A stretch of DNA of 59,894 nt, from contig CAVSND010000002.1 in the NCBI GenBank assembly GCA_963729215.1, positions 1-59,894 of the forward strand. The letters run 5' to 3'. This stretch comes from CAVQJU01 sp963729215. GTDB lineage: Bacteria > Acidobacteriota > Vicinamibacteria > Vicinamibacterales > CAVVIG01. Shown piece by piece: positions 1 to 10,128 of the stretch. Made by a program: the position numbers and the translations under genes. A model generated the notes under the pieces. That model was not told the DNA's origin and made no database searches. It saw only the letters and a program-made list of their open reading frames with translations. Positions within the stretch are counted from its first letter, which is position 1. Each line of letters begins with the position of its first letter.

Positions 1-775
1 CGACAATCATGTCCTGAAGGCCCAGGTCAGAGGTGCGGCCGCACCAGTTACCGGTAAACACGTCGAGTGTCCCCAGTCCCGCTTCGGCGTGATACTCCCG
101 AATGCGACTCTCATCGTGGCCGACGGCCGATTCCGGCATCTCGCTTTTGGCGATCCGACTGAGCGGATCGCCGGGGAGCGCAAACCTCAAGACAACGGCA
201 CCAAGACCCTGTTCGTTCAAACGTCGCGATTCATCGTTCAGCAGGAAATAGGTAATGATCGCGCGGCCTCCCGGCTTCAGCACGCGGCCAATTTCGCGCG
301 ATCTGTGCGGACGTCTGGCGGCAGCATGTGTGTGAACACTGACTTCAACAGAACCACGTCGAAGATCGCATCGGGGAATGGAAACCGGTCATCACCTGAA
401 CTCAAACGCCCGCCCGGGTTGTACAACCTGTTCGACACGTTCGCGTGGGTGAAGTGAAAATTGGGGAAGGGTTCGTCGTGGTTCTGAAGCCACGCGATCG
501 CCTTCGCATCAACGTCGATGCCCTCATAACGCCCAGGAGGCGAGAGAAACTTCGTCAGGGGACGGGCCACGCCGCCGTTACCGCAGCCTATGTCGAGGAA
601 CGCCGAGAGAAGGCAATAGCTGCCCGCGTGGAATGACCGCGCGGTTGCCGAAACCGTCGCCGAACAGGACAAACTGCTCGGGCGTTGAAGAACCGTCGAA
701 CAGCATCTCCTTCGGCGGGATCAGATCCGAATCGTCCACACGTGGCTGACGCGGTTGCGATTTGAACAATGGCAC
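1..775 (-). CDS. Class I SAM-dependent methyltransferase, frameshifted, cut by the window edge
   Basis: The reading frame starts near 775 and runs off the left edge. The SAM-binding motif I is visible as DIGCGNGGVARPL at about 515-590, followed by an acidic strand II (YEGIDVDAKAI) and a post-motif stretch FDVVLLKSVFTHM. After the motif core the frame changes near 300 into REIGRVLKPGGRAIITYFLL, the usual late strand of these enzymes. A second frame change lies near 600-650, between the N-terminal part (LFGDGFGNRAV) and motif I. The family transfers a methyl group from SAM; the substrate cannot be told. Its position beside glycosyltransferases suggests a sugar or glycan substrate (inference). 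Confidence 0.7.
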
Positions 776-790
776 GTCACTATAATATCT

Positions 791-2810
791 GTGTTTGATC
801 GCCCGACGTCCCCTCGTGCGGTTCGGCGCTCGGGGGTCTGGCGTGCCGGCGCGATCCTTCGTTCGGTCCCCGCCGTGGTCGCCACGGCCGTCGGCTCCGG
901 CAGCTGGCGTAGCGCGGCTCGAGCTCTTAAGGAATTCGCAACCAACCCACGCAGAATCCGCGAGATGTCCGTCGTCGCTCGAAGCGGTCTGCTCGACGAG
1001 ATGTCAATGCCTGGAATCGGAATGCCGACGTGGCGAGAGCGCGAATCCATCCTCTGGTTCACTACACGCTTTGGGGAGCCTCGAGGGTGTCAGCCAAACC
1101 CGCTGTTCGACCCAGGGTCCTGTCTCGGAACGCTATCCCGACGTCGGCCGCGCCGGATTTGAGCCTCTGGCCCACTTCCTGACCCACGGGGCAGAGGAAG
1201 AGCGCGGAATCCCGGGCCCCACTTCGACACCCGGTACTTATTGCCGGCAACCCGGACGTTCGAGCGGCCGGAGTCCGAACCCTTTGCGACACTTCCTGCA
1301 GGGCGGCTGGCGCGAAGGGGAAGTCCGTTGCCGTGTTTCGACGCCGCCAGTTATGTGGGGCGCTATGAAGACGTCCGGATCGCCGATGTCAACCCGCTCG
1401 CGCACTATGTCGAAATCGGCTGCGCCGAGGGCAGAGATGCGACGCCTATCGGCGAAGGTCGCCTGCCTCCGCCACCGAGTGTCCGCCTGACCACTCGACG
1501 GCGGCCTGGACCTTCGACGAGTCAGCGGGCTGACCAACCGCTCGTCGTCTGCTTGACGCACGTCTGTCCCTGGCCCCCATACGCCGGTAACGCCTATCGA
1601 ATCTACCGGCTTCTGTCCTGGCTGCAGCGCGACGGCTTTCGCGTCCTGCCCGTCGTCGCACCTCTTGCTGGCGAAGAACCCAGCCGTCAATCGATCGACA
1701 AGGTGGCCGAACTGTTTTCGAATGTCGTGGTCGTCGGCCGGGACGGGACAATCGATTGTTCGCTCGCGGACATGTCGACGTTCTCGAGCCGCTCAACGGC
1801 GAGCCGACGCCGCCTTACTCCGCCTTGCTGGGCAAAGAAGAGCCGATGAGCGGCCGTAATCGAGAAGTTCTCGTGATCGATCGAATGTATTGTCACGACG
1901 CGGCGATTGCCGCCGTGCTCAAGATTCACTCGGCCCTTGAGCGCTACATACTTCCTGACCGAGTACAGTCTGGATGACTCGAGTGCTGCCTCTTATCGAT
2001 GACCGCGCCATGATAGTCATCGATACCATCGACGTGTTTTCAACGAGAGAAAGAGAAAAGTGCTTCGATGGGGCATCCGGGATCTTTGGCTGAATCCAGA
2101 GGAGGAGGCGCAGCGACTGGCACGGGCCAATCTCGTCGTGGCGATCCAGAGACCAGGAGCATGAAATCCTGCAGCGCCTCATCCCAGAAAGAAAGGTGGT
2201 CACGGCAGGTATCGACTTCGACATCGTTGGAGATCCCCGCCTCCCCGAATCCCATTTCGTCCTGTATGTGGCCTCCGGCAATCCCATGAATGTGCGAGGC
2301 CTTCGCGATTTCCTGCAGTTCGCCTGGCCGTCCATCAGGCAACACGTGCCGGACGCTGAACTGCATGTTGCGGGGGCTGTTTCCGAATTCATCGAGAATG
2401 AACTGCCCGGCGTGCTCGCGCTCGGTCCGGTGCAGGATCTGGCCGAGGTGTATGGACCGTTCGCCCGTGTCGTCATCAACCCGGCGCTCGCTGGAACCGG
2501 CGTCAAGATCAAAACCGTCGAGGCGCTGAGTCACCTGCGTCCGATTGTCACATGGCCCACCGGCGTCGACGGCCTCCCTCGCGACTTACGCGGCGTCTGC
2601 GATGTCGTTCAGGATTGGTCCGAGTTCGGGCGCCAGGTCGTCAGGCGGCTTATCGAGAGTCGTACCGAAGCCTTTTTCGCCAGCGGAACGCCAGTGCATC
2701 GAACGGGCAACGACTCCCCACATCGTGTCCGGCGAACTGTCCGCCGGTCTTCAGGAACAGTGGCGGACTCGCACGAGTCAGGAAGCGTCGTTCCGGCAGG
2801 TAAGACATAG
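791..2810 (+). CDS. Glycosyltransferase (GT4-like) with N-terminal repeats, heavily frameshifted
   Basis: No single frame covers this gene; reading across frames gives one coherent protein. About 975-1450 encodes four copies of a roughly 37-residue repeat (YPDV, PLAHFL, G, EGR). A glycosyltransferase starts at about 1535 (VVCLTHVCPWPPYAGNAYR) and continues through VIDTIDVFSTRE near 2020. It ends in a GT-B C-terminal half at 2196-2640 (FVLYVASGNPMNVRGL, GPVQDLAEVYGPFA, ALAGTGVKIKTVEALSHLRP), where the donor-binding E is seen in KTVEAL. At least six indels are needed to join the parts. The start is uncertain: GTG 791 is in frame, and an ATG at 965 is possible. The protein probably adds a sugar to the surface glycan made by this cluster. 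GT4 membership is judged from the C-terminal pattern only. Confidence 0.65.
978..1450 (+). repeat. Four coding repeats of ~113 bp (NPDV / PLxHFLxxGxxEGR)
   Basis: Four consecutive units lie at about 989-1105, 1106-1220, 1221-1331 and 1332-1446. Each encodes a variant of FD..YL..YPDV..AG..PLAHFL..GA.EGR, for example RIHPLVHYTLWGA, FEPLAHFLTHGAEEER, NPLRHFLQGGWREG and NPLAHYVEIGCAEGRD. They lie in different frames, which shows that single-base indels separate them. This repeat type is known from the N-terminal ends of cell-surface polysaccharide glycosyltransferases; its function is not established. Confidence 0.65.
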
Positions 2811-2823
2811 ACGGAACCAGCGC

Positions 2824-3679
2824 GTGAAAGTACTCAGCATCTTCGTCGCTCATGGCGCGCCAGGTACACGTGGGGCTGAGGCGGAGCTCACCGAACTCTT
2901 TCGGAAACAACTCCCGGATGTCGACCGCGACGTAGTGGTCGTCGACACCGCACTGAAGCCGGGCGACACTGGGTCCACACCAGAGGGCGTCATCGGCGGG
3001 GACAATTCGCAGCGGAGTTCTCTGGCTTCGACGCCGGCCTGGCTCATGTCGGCGACGACGTGCGCAATTACGACGTCGTCAATCTGACGACGTCGGCATT
3101 TCGCGAATTGTATCGGGGCTACCTTCAGCGATTCCGGCCCGAAGTTCTCTCGGGAATAGCCGGCCGGCCCGTGTGTCTCGGCCACATCGATTGCTACAAC
3201 GAGCCAGTTCAGATCATGGGCGCCACGAGCCAGCACTGGATACGAACCTCCTGCATGTTCCTTCCACCGGCGTTACTCGGAAGCCTCCGCACAGTTGTGT
3301 CGACCAACGACAGGGAACGCTGGTTCAGCGGCGACCCATCGAAGCCGTTCCGAGCGGACGCCCCACTTCGCCGGCATACCAACGGCTGATCATCGACTGG
3401 TTGACTGGCAGAGACATCGGACAGGGTGTGACGTGGCATTCGCGAATCAAGCTTGATGACCGCAACCTGGCTGAATTCGAGGACAGAAAGCACTTTCAAT
3501 CCTCAACGAACACCTGTTGAGCCTCCCGGGTGCGCGCCGCAGGAGGCTATACAATCGATGTCACGTGGCTCTCGGGCGTTCTGGCTCGGCGCCCTCACGA
3601 AGTCGCGTGGGACACATCGTGGTGGCAAGTACTCGCGCAGCGCGATAGAGACGCGATCCAGATCCGGTTGACCAGTTGA
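2824..3679 (+). CDS. Conserved-looking protein of unknown function in the glycan cluster, frameshifted
   Basis: I do not recognise this gene. It likely starts at GTG 2824 (VKVLSIFVAHGAPGTRGAEA). It then crosses frames through GLAHVGDDVRNYDVVNLTTS near 3040-3090 and FRELYRGYLQRFRPEV. Next come GRPVCLGHIDCYNEPVQIMG and HWIRTSCMFLPPALLGSLR near 3160-3290, and it ends with EVAWDTSWWQVLAQRDRDA before a TGA at 3677-3679. At least three indels are needed. Corrected length is about 285 residues. There is no signal peptide or membrane segment. The opening beta-strand with SHGAPGTRG-type loop and the position between glycosyltransferases suggest a glycan-biosynthesis role, possibly a divergent transferase; this is inference. 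Confidence 0.5.
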
Positions 3680-3782
3680 ATCCAGAAGTCGTTGTCCGGG
3701 TCGCTTTGTTCTTTGAAGGCAGGTGCCCCGTCTCCCGCCCGGTGACTGAGCCCGCGCTTCCGTTGCTGGCGTTCGATATGAG

Positions 3783-4859
3783 ATGCTCCATGACGTGCAG
3801 ACGGAGTGCGATTCGCACGATGAGCACCGCCGCCCAACATCGACCCCTGATCGTGGCGAAGGCCCGGTTGCCGTCTCGGTCATCGTCCTGAACTACAACG
3901 GCCGCGGCTGGCTCGAGCGATGCCTCGGGGCTGCCGTCGCGGAGCTCGCACCGGACTGTGAATTGATTGTCGTCGACAACGGCTCGAGCGACGGGTCGGT
4001 CGATTTCGTGACGCGCGCCTTTCCTTCAATCCGAACGGTTGCGCTCGCCGAAAATCTCGGCTTCGCCGGGGGCAACAACGCAGGCGCGAAAGCGGCACGG
4101 GGACGGTATGTCGCGTTTCTCAACAACGACGCTGCACCCCGTCCGGGATGGCTGGCCGCGCTCAGGCGCACGCTGGATGGCGACGCGACGCTGGGCCTTG
4201 CGTCGTCACTCATCGTGTTCATGCACGACCCGTCGACTGTGGACAGCGCCGGAGACGGCCTGACGCGCTGGGGCGGTGCGTTCAAACGCGCCCACGGCCG
4301 CCCCGTCGGCGAGGCGTCCGGCGGCGCCGACGTTTTCGGGGCGTGCGGCGCAGCGTTTCTCGTTCGCCGCAACCTGTTCGAACGGGCCGGTGGTTTTGAC
4401 GGGGCGTTTTTTGCCGTGTACGAGGACGTCGACCTCTGGTCCCGGTTCCAGCTCAGCGGATCCCGCTGTCGATTCGTCCCGGAGGCAGTGGTCCATCACG
4501 CGGGCAGCGCGACGCTCGGGCGGTTGAGCGATCTGTCCGTGTTCTGGGGCCAGCGAAACATGGAGTGGATGTATTTCAAGAACACTCCCTGGCCACTGCT
4601 GTTGCTCACGCTTCCCGGTCACGTCCTCTACGACCTGGCGGCGGCCCTGCACTTCGCCAGGATGGGAATGTTCCGAACGTTCGCACGCGCCAAATGGGCC
4701 GCCATGCGCGAACTGCCTCGAGTGTGGCGACAGCGCGGGCAGATCCAGCGCGAGCGACAGATCTCGTGGATCCAACTGTGGAGGCTCATGGAGCGACGCT
4801 GGATCGCGATCAAGCTCCGCGAAAAACGCTTCGACAGGAGCATCGCGAACCGGGCATGA
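3783..4859 (+). CDS. Glycosyltransferase family 2 protein
   Basis: A GT-A fold transferase of 358 residues. The N-terminal strand VSVIVLNYNGRGWLERCL, the metal/nucleotide region ELIVVDNGSSDGSVDF and the DXD-equivalent FLNNDAAPRPGW are visible. Further on are GAAFLVRRNLFERAGGFD and the ED motif of VYEDVDLWSRF, typical of rhamnosyl- or galactosyl-type GT2 enzymes. A hydrophobic stretch (WPLLLLTLPGHVLYDL) near residue 265 may associate with the membrane. The true start may be later than ATG 3783, because the first 30 residues are not family-like. The stop overlaps the next gene by four bases (ATGA). Acceptor and donor sugars are unknown. Confidence 0.85.
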   Translation: MLHDVQTECDSHDEHRRPTSTPDRGEGPVAVSVIVLNYNGRGWLERCLGAAVAELAPDCELIVVDNGSSDGSVDFVTRAFPSIRTVALAENLGFAGGNNAGAKAARGRYVAFLNNDAAPRPGWLAALRRTLDGDATLGLASSLIVFMHDPSTVDSAGDGLTRWGGAFKRAHGRPVGEASGGADVFGACGAAFLVRRNLFERAGGFDGAFFAVYEDVDLWSRFQLSGSRCRFVPEAVVHHAGSATLGRLSDLSVFWGQRNMEWMYFKNTPWPLLLLTLPGHVLYDLAAALHFARMGMFRTFARAKWAAMRELPRVWRQRGQIQRERQISWIQLWRLMERRWIAIKLREKRFDRSIANRA

Positions 4860-5723
4860 GCTTCACCGGCTCCGTCATCATCGTCAGTTTCAACAGCGGT
4901 AGCTCCCTCGCCCGATGTCTCGACTCGATCGCCGAACTCGAAAAGGACGCGGACGTCCTCGTCGTCGACAACGCCTCGACTGACGGCAGCGACAAGACCG
5001 CCGAGCGAGGGGGGCGTGTCGCGCTGCAGCGAAACGCCGAGAATGTCGGCTTCGCGCGCGCCGTCAACCAGGGCCTGGCGCGTACCGACGGCGAATTCGT
5101 GCTGCTGCTCAACCCGGACTGCGAGTTGCGGCCCGGCTCGCTCGATCGGCTGGTGTCTGAACTGCGGCTGCATCCTCACGCGGCAATCGCCGGCCCGAAG
5201 ATTCTCAACGACGACGGCACCGTGCAAGGAAGCGCGCGCGGTGATCCGACGCTGCTGACGGGCTTGTTCGGGCGATCGACGTTGCTGACTCGTCTCTTCT
5301 CGGGCTCGGAGCTGGCCCGCCGCAACGTGCGATTCGATCTGGTGACAGGCGATGGCGCGAGCGATTCGGGCTATGACGTCGACTGGGTTTCTGGCGCGTG
5401 CATGATGGCGCGGCGAGACATGCTGAGAAGGGTGGGCGGATTCGACGAACGCTACTTCCTGTACTGGGAGGATGCCGATCTCTGCCGCCGCCTGCGCGGC
5501 CAGGGTTGGGGCATCCGTTACGTCACGAGCGCTGAGGTCGTGCACCAGGCCGGGCAATCGAGGCCGGACCGCCCACGCGTTGTCAACGCGGGCATTTCAC
5601 GAAAGCGCCTACCTCTACTATGCGACCCACGTCGCGCGGACACCCGTCATGCGCCGCGTGGCGCGAATCCTCCTCGCCCTGCGGTGCCGCCTCAAACAGC
5701 GCGCGTCGCGCCAGTCATCCTGA
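4856..5723 (+). CDS. Glycosyltransferase family 2 protein, 3' frameshift
   Basis: Starts at ATG 4856, inside the stop of the preceding GT2 gene, so the two are translationally coupled. Motifs are SVIIVSFNSGSSLARCLDS, VLVVDNASTDGSDKT, LLLNPDCELRPGSLDRL (DXD region) and VDWVSGACMMARRDMLRRVG, followed by YWEDADLCRRLRGQGW. Near 5570 an indel shifts the frame. The C-terminus then reads FHESAYLYYATHVARTPVMR and stops at 5723; without the correction it would run to 5788 through low-quality sequence. The family transfers sugars from nucleotide donors; this member resembles rhamnosyltransferase-type enzymes. The specific linkage is unknown. Confidence 0.8.
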
Positions 5724-5750
5724 ATCAAGGGGAAGGGCCCTTCAATTCCC

Positions 5751-5771
5751 GATCTGACGGCATGTCAGATC
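5751..5771. terminator. Hairpin after the GT2 pair, possible terminator
   Basis: An 8-bp perfect inverted repeat GATCTGAC ... GTCAGATC has a five-base loop. It lies 28 bp after the GT2 stop and is followed by an A/T-rich tail without a real U-tract. A 12-bp palindrome GAAGGGCCCTTC at 5732-5743 lies just before it. Either could end the transcript; this is a structural guess. Confidence 0.35.
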
Positions 5772-5949
5772 TCATAAACGATGTATAAACGACGTCTTAT
5801 CAGCAGTTTAGCGTGTAATTCACCTCCACATCAAGGGGGTAAGAAAATTACCGATCGGCTCTTGACAGCTGAGCTATACTGCGCCCTTCTTCTCATCCGT
5901 ACGCGTGGATGCATTCATGACAGTCAGCGCAACGAGGAGAGCCGTTTCG

Positions 5950-7060
5950 ATGAAGCTATCGCTCGTCTCCTCATGGAACAGACGGCACATCTTTCTAGTT
6001 CGAACGATCGCGAGCCTCGCAATGGCCGCGCTTCTGACGATCGCCATCCCGGCGTCGGCGCACGCGCAATACCGCATTGGCTCGCTCCCAAGCTTTCAGG
6101 TCACGGTACACGACCCCGAGCGCGATCGCGCTCGATGTGAACGACTCTGGAATGGTCGTCGGCCAGAGCAGGCTTGACACGACGGTCGGCTCCGCTGGCC
6201 CATGCAGCGCCGCAAGTCCAGAGAACTGCCTGATGCGCGCATTCTCGTGGACCCGCGCTGGCGGCATGATTCCCATTCCGCCGTTGCCCGGCGGTGAGAA
6301 TTCGTCTTCCAACGCGAGGGCGGTCAACAACGCCGGCCAGGTGGTGGGCCGGAGCGGAGTGGCGGGCGGGTCCCATGCATTCTTGTGGACGAGCGCGGGC
6401 GGCACGATCGATCTGGGCGTGCTCGGCAGCAGCGCCAGCATTACTCCCTACGCCATCGGCAACGGCATCAACAACGCGGGGACGGTCGTCGGAGCGAGTT
6501 CGACGGATAGAGCAACTCACATGCGTTCATCAAGACCGCGGGCGGGGCATGATGGATCTCGGCACGTTGGGCGGACCGACGACGACAGTATCGCGAACGA
6601 CGTGAACGATGCCGGCGTCGTTGTCGGCTCGACCGCGACGGCGGGCGGCGAGGTTCATGCCTTCGTGTGGACGAGCGGGGGCGGGATGGTCGACATCGAG
6701 ACAATTGGCAGGTACAGAGAGCAGGGCGTTCCGAATCAACAGCGCGGGAGTGGTGGTCGGTCAGAGACGCTTCACGGATGGGAACTTCCATGCGTTCCGG
6801 TGGACGCGGCCGGCGGCATGGTCGATCTGGGCACGCTTGGGGCGCCCTCGTTCGGTGGACCAGTCAGCATGGCGACGGACATCAACGACAGCGGGCAGAT
6901 CGTGGGCAGCACTACCGTGAACGGCGTGGTGGGCCTGCACCCGTTCTCGTGGACGCCCGAGGGCGGCATGGTCGCGATCACCAGCGACCCAACGAGTTTT
7001 CCGGGTCAACCCAGCGGGATCAATAACATCGGGAACATCGTCGGCGACGTTCGGCGGTAA
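5950..7060 (+). CDS. Secreted HAF-repeat protein, frameshifted
   Basis: ATG 5950 follows a GAGGAG ribosome site and gives a basic signal sequence with the core LAMAALLTIAIPASAHAQ. After a frame change near 6110 the protein is a chain of HAF-type repeats. Examples are AFSWTRAGGMIPI, NNAGQVVGRS, AFLWTSAGGTIDLGVLG, AFVWTSGGGMVDIET, MVDLGTLG and DINDSGQIVGSTT. This repeat family is found in bacterial extracellular proteins of unknown role. Additional indels lie near 6520 and 6715. Near the end the frame GNIVGD continues through FGGNRESAIWRAPSDDLV into the FG-GAP region that follows. The apparent stop at 7060 may therefore be artificial, and the two parts may be one protein. Confidence 0.7.
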
Positions 7061-7104
7061 TCGGGAGTCCGCAATCTGGAGAGCACCGAGCGACGATCTC
7101 GTGC

Positions 7105-7969
7105 ATGGACTTCGGCGCCTATGGGACCTGGCTGCGTCGGGGAACTGTTTGGAGCCAGTTGAATCCGTTAAACGGGAGGGCTTTCGGGGTATTCTCAGAA
7201 GGCGGAAGAGACCACGACGACGTGGTGATCGACTTCGGGCCTGGCGTCGGTTTGTGGGCCTGGTTGGGTGACGACACATGGCTCCAGCTCCATACGCTCA
7301 GTCCATCGGGGATGGCGCTCTTTGATGTCAACGGCGACGGCGACGATGACGTTGTGTTCAGCTTCCCCGGCTTCGGCATCTGGTGGTTCAACGGGGGTAA
7401 CGGGACGTGGGGTGGCCAGCTCCATTCCGGCAACCCATCATCTTTCGTGGCCGTGGATCTCGGCGCGGGCGGAAAGAAGCTCGTGGTCGACTTCCCGGGA
7501 TACGGGCTATGGACCTACGGCGGGGGCGTCTGGGCATCTCTGCACCCGCTCGATGTCACGTCAATGATCGCCGCAGATCTGGATGGCAACGGTAAAGAAG
7601 ACCTGGTGGTGAACTTCCCGACATACGGCGTATGGGCTTATATGAACGGCGCTGGTTGGACGTCGATTAACGCGCATGAGGCGCAGCACCTGGCGGCGGG
7701 CGATATGGATGGCAACGGTGTACCGGACCTGGTGCTCGACTTCGGCGCCGGTATCGGCGTCTGGGCGCGGAGCAACAACGGCGCGACGTGGGCGCTGGTG
7801 CATCCCTCGTCCCCGAGAACATCGTGGTAGCGGACCTGGACGGTAACGGCAAGGGCGAGGTGATCATCGACTTCGGCGCAGCGGGGTTGTGGGGTTACGA
7901 GACCGGACGCGGCTGGGCATTGATTAGCGCGGGGAGTCCGGAGCGATGGCGGCCGGCAACTTCCACTGA
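7105..7969 (+). CDS. FG-GAP/VCBS-like repeat region, possibly the C-terminal part of the HAF protein
   Basis: The translation is a series of roughly 45-residue beta-propeller-like repeats with calcium-type loops: FDVNGDGDDDVVFSFPGFG, AADLDGNGKEDLVVNFP, AAGDMDGNGVPDLVLDFGAG and VVADLDGNGKGEVIIDFGAA. Each repeat ends in GxWxY/W followed by W..L. The D-x-D/N-G-N/D-G pattern is that of integrin-type FG-GAP repeats. An indel lies near 7800 and another near 7945, after which AMAAGNFH meets a stop at 7969. There is no signal peptide at 7105, and the preceding frame reads directly into it (SDDLV, one extra C, then MDFG). It was therefore probably translated from the upstream HAF gene. Confidence 0.55.
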
Positions 7970-8023
7970 GCGGCAGTGCCCTGCGCCACACGCGCGCCCG
8001 CGGGGCACTGAGATCGTCTCGTC

Positions 8024-9840
8024 ATGGCGCGCGGACGAACCACTCGATCACGGCTGGAGGCGGCAGTACGGCTGCCGCCTCTGGCCGCCGTGACCATCGT
8101 TCCGCTGATTGTGTTTCTTCGGGCCGTTCCTCTGGACAACGCAGTTGCCCAGTACCGGAACGGCCCTAAAACCGCCTACGACTTCTTCTCGTTCTACAAA
8201 GCCGCTTCGACCGTCTTCCTGGCCGCGGCATCTGTGATAGCCGTCGTGACGGTCCGCAGGGCGGCCGCCCGTGCATTCCCTCCAGCGTTTCAACTCGCGC
8301 TGCTTGCGCTGTATGCGTCGCTGACGCTGGCGTCTGCGCTCACATCTCCCTATCCCGCCATCGTCTGGCCAGGTTTTGTGGACCGGTACGAAGGCTTCTG
8401 GGTGCTGCTGTCCTATCTGGCGCTGATGGTGTCCGCGTACGCGCTTTTCGACGAGACGGCCAGATTACGAACGCTGTCGTGGTGCCTCGCGTGCTTCGTC
8501 GATGGTTGTCTCCGGTATCGGTCTCCTGCAGCGCGCCGGATTCGATCCGTTCCGCACAACACTGGGCAAGAGGGCGATCTTGTCCGCCGCCTTCGCGGGC
8601 AGGATCGAGTCGGTGATCTTCAGGCTTCCTGAAGGCCAGATTTACTCCACACTGGGGCACTACAACTACGTGGGCAGTTATGCCGTCCTCGTGCTTCCGG
8701 TGCTGCTGGCCCTTGCGGCGGGCAGCGAGCGCACGAGCCTTCGCGCGGTCAGCCGTGTCGCGGCGGGGATGCTTGCGGTTGTGTGGATCGTATGCGGGTC
8801 GCGTGCCGGCCTGGTCGGCGGGGCCTTTGCCGCAGTGGCGCTGCTGGTGGCTGTTCGACACGTCTGGCTGAAGTACGCGTGGCGGGTCTCGGGCGGCGTG
8901 CTCGTCGTGCTCGCAGTGGCACTCCTCGCGCGGCCCCAATTGTTTGGCCGCACGGCAACGCGCGCGCGTGCCGGGATCGCCAACCTCCTGGCGCCTGTTG
9001 GTGAAGCGGAGCGCGCGCGGTTCGAAAGCCTTCCCGTTCGTGCGGCGTCCGTGGCGGGCAACCGGCTCCGGCTCGAAACGCGACGCGGCGAGCTCGACGT
9101 CGTGAATCACGACGGCACGCTCTCGGTCGCGGATGCGACTGGCCGGCCGCTGGAAGTGTTCGTGGAGGCTTCAACCAATCGCGTCAGCATCACCGATGAC
9201 CGCTTCTCGGGCTTCCAGCTTCTGAACGGCACATTGAACGGACGTCCGGTCATGGTCGTGCAGCAGGGGCCTTTTCTCATGCGGTTTTTGCTGACGGCTG
9301 GCGGATTCGAATACGTCTCGGAAGCAGGCCGGCCGCTGCCTTTGGGCGCCGTGGATTCGTGGGGCGGTACAGGGCACGAGGATGCGGCGTCCGGCCGCGT
9401 TTATATCTGGTCGCGGGCGATTCCTCTTCTTCGCGACACGCTCGTCGTGGGCTATGGCCCCGATACCTTTGCTGCGGCTTTTCCGCAGCAGGACTTTGCG
9501 GGAAAGTACCTCGCGTACGGGACATCAGAAATGCTGGTCGATAAGCCGCACAATTTCTACCTTCAGACCGCGCTGAGCTCCGGCGTGCTGTCGGTGATTG
9601 TTCTCCTGGGGTTGTTCGTTTCATACACGACGGGCATCCTGCCGCGCGTATTGGTCGCGGTTTCGACGGGAAGAAACCTGGCTCATCGGTCTCGGCTGCT
9701 TCGCGGGAATTGCGGGCTACCTCGGCGCCGGCATTTTCAACGACAGCGTCGTGTCAGTCGCCCCGGTCTTCTGGGTGCTGCTCGGTGCGGGCATGCGGGC
9801 GAACGTGTTTGCGGCAGCACGACACCAGCCGGTCCGTTGA
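8024..9840 (+). CDS. O-antigen ligase/polymerase-type membrane protein, frameshifted
   Basis: Multi-spanning membrane protein of about 600 residues when two indels (about 8490 and 9675) are corrected. Hydrophobic segments include LAAVTIVPLIVFLRAV, VFLAAASVIAVVTV and FQLALLALYASLTLASAL, then YAVLVLPVLLALAAG and GGVLVVLAVALLARP. The large periplasmic loop between residues about 310 and 480 holds YIWSRAIPLLRDTLVVGYGP and VDKPHNFYLQTALSSGVLS. The latter is the H-N-x-(Y/F)-L-x-x-(A/L) pattern of the Wzy_C/O-antigen ligase family. The last helices read GLGCFAGIAGYLGAGIFND. The protein probably polymerises or ligates the glycan made by the neighbouring transferases; ligase and polymerase cannot be told apart. 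Confidence 0.75.
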
Positions 9841-10128
9841 CCGCAACCAGGCTCGGTAGTCCGCTGACGGTTTCGCGACGCGACTGACAATTCTTGCGCA
9901 GCACCACGTACTTTCTTCACAAGCGACTGGTACCCTGGGGGCCTTCCTTGGGAAAACCCCTGCCACTTCTGTGGCGCGTGTTTTGCTCGTCCATAAAGGC
10001 TTCAGCCTTATCGAAGAGCGCTGTCGGGTCTTAACCCGCTATTCGTCCCGGTCGCTCCAGACGATATGAACGTTGGGGTAGGAAATCCCGCGTACGACGG
10101 CACCAGGCCCATACCCTTGAGAGGCAAG
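9841..10128. other. Intergenic stretch without a gene
   Basis: About 290 bp between the ligase-type gene and the FG-GAP lipoprotein-like gene. I see no coding potential. Two small inverted repeats are present: GCCAC-TTCT-GTGGC at 9962-9975, and a near-palindrome AAAGGCTTCAGCCTT around 9996-10010. They could terminate the upstream transcript, but neither has a U-tract. Confidence 0.4.

Noticed and set aside
781..786. Perfect TATAAT box before the GT4-like gene
   Set aside because: No -35 box at the proper distance (TTGCGA is 20 bp away), and it lies only four bases before the candidate GTG start.
5862..5880. TTGACA followed by TATACT upstream of the HAF protein gene
   Set aside because: The two boxes are only 7 bp apart, not the ~17 bp a sigma70 promoter needs, and no better partner exists for either.
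9962..9975. GCCAC-TTCT-GTGGC hairpin as a terminator of the ligase-type gene
   Set aside because: A 5-bp stem without a clear U-tract, more than 120 bp from the stop. Noted only as part of the intergenic stretch.
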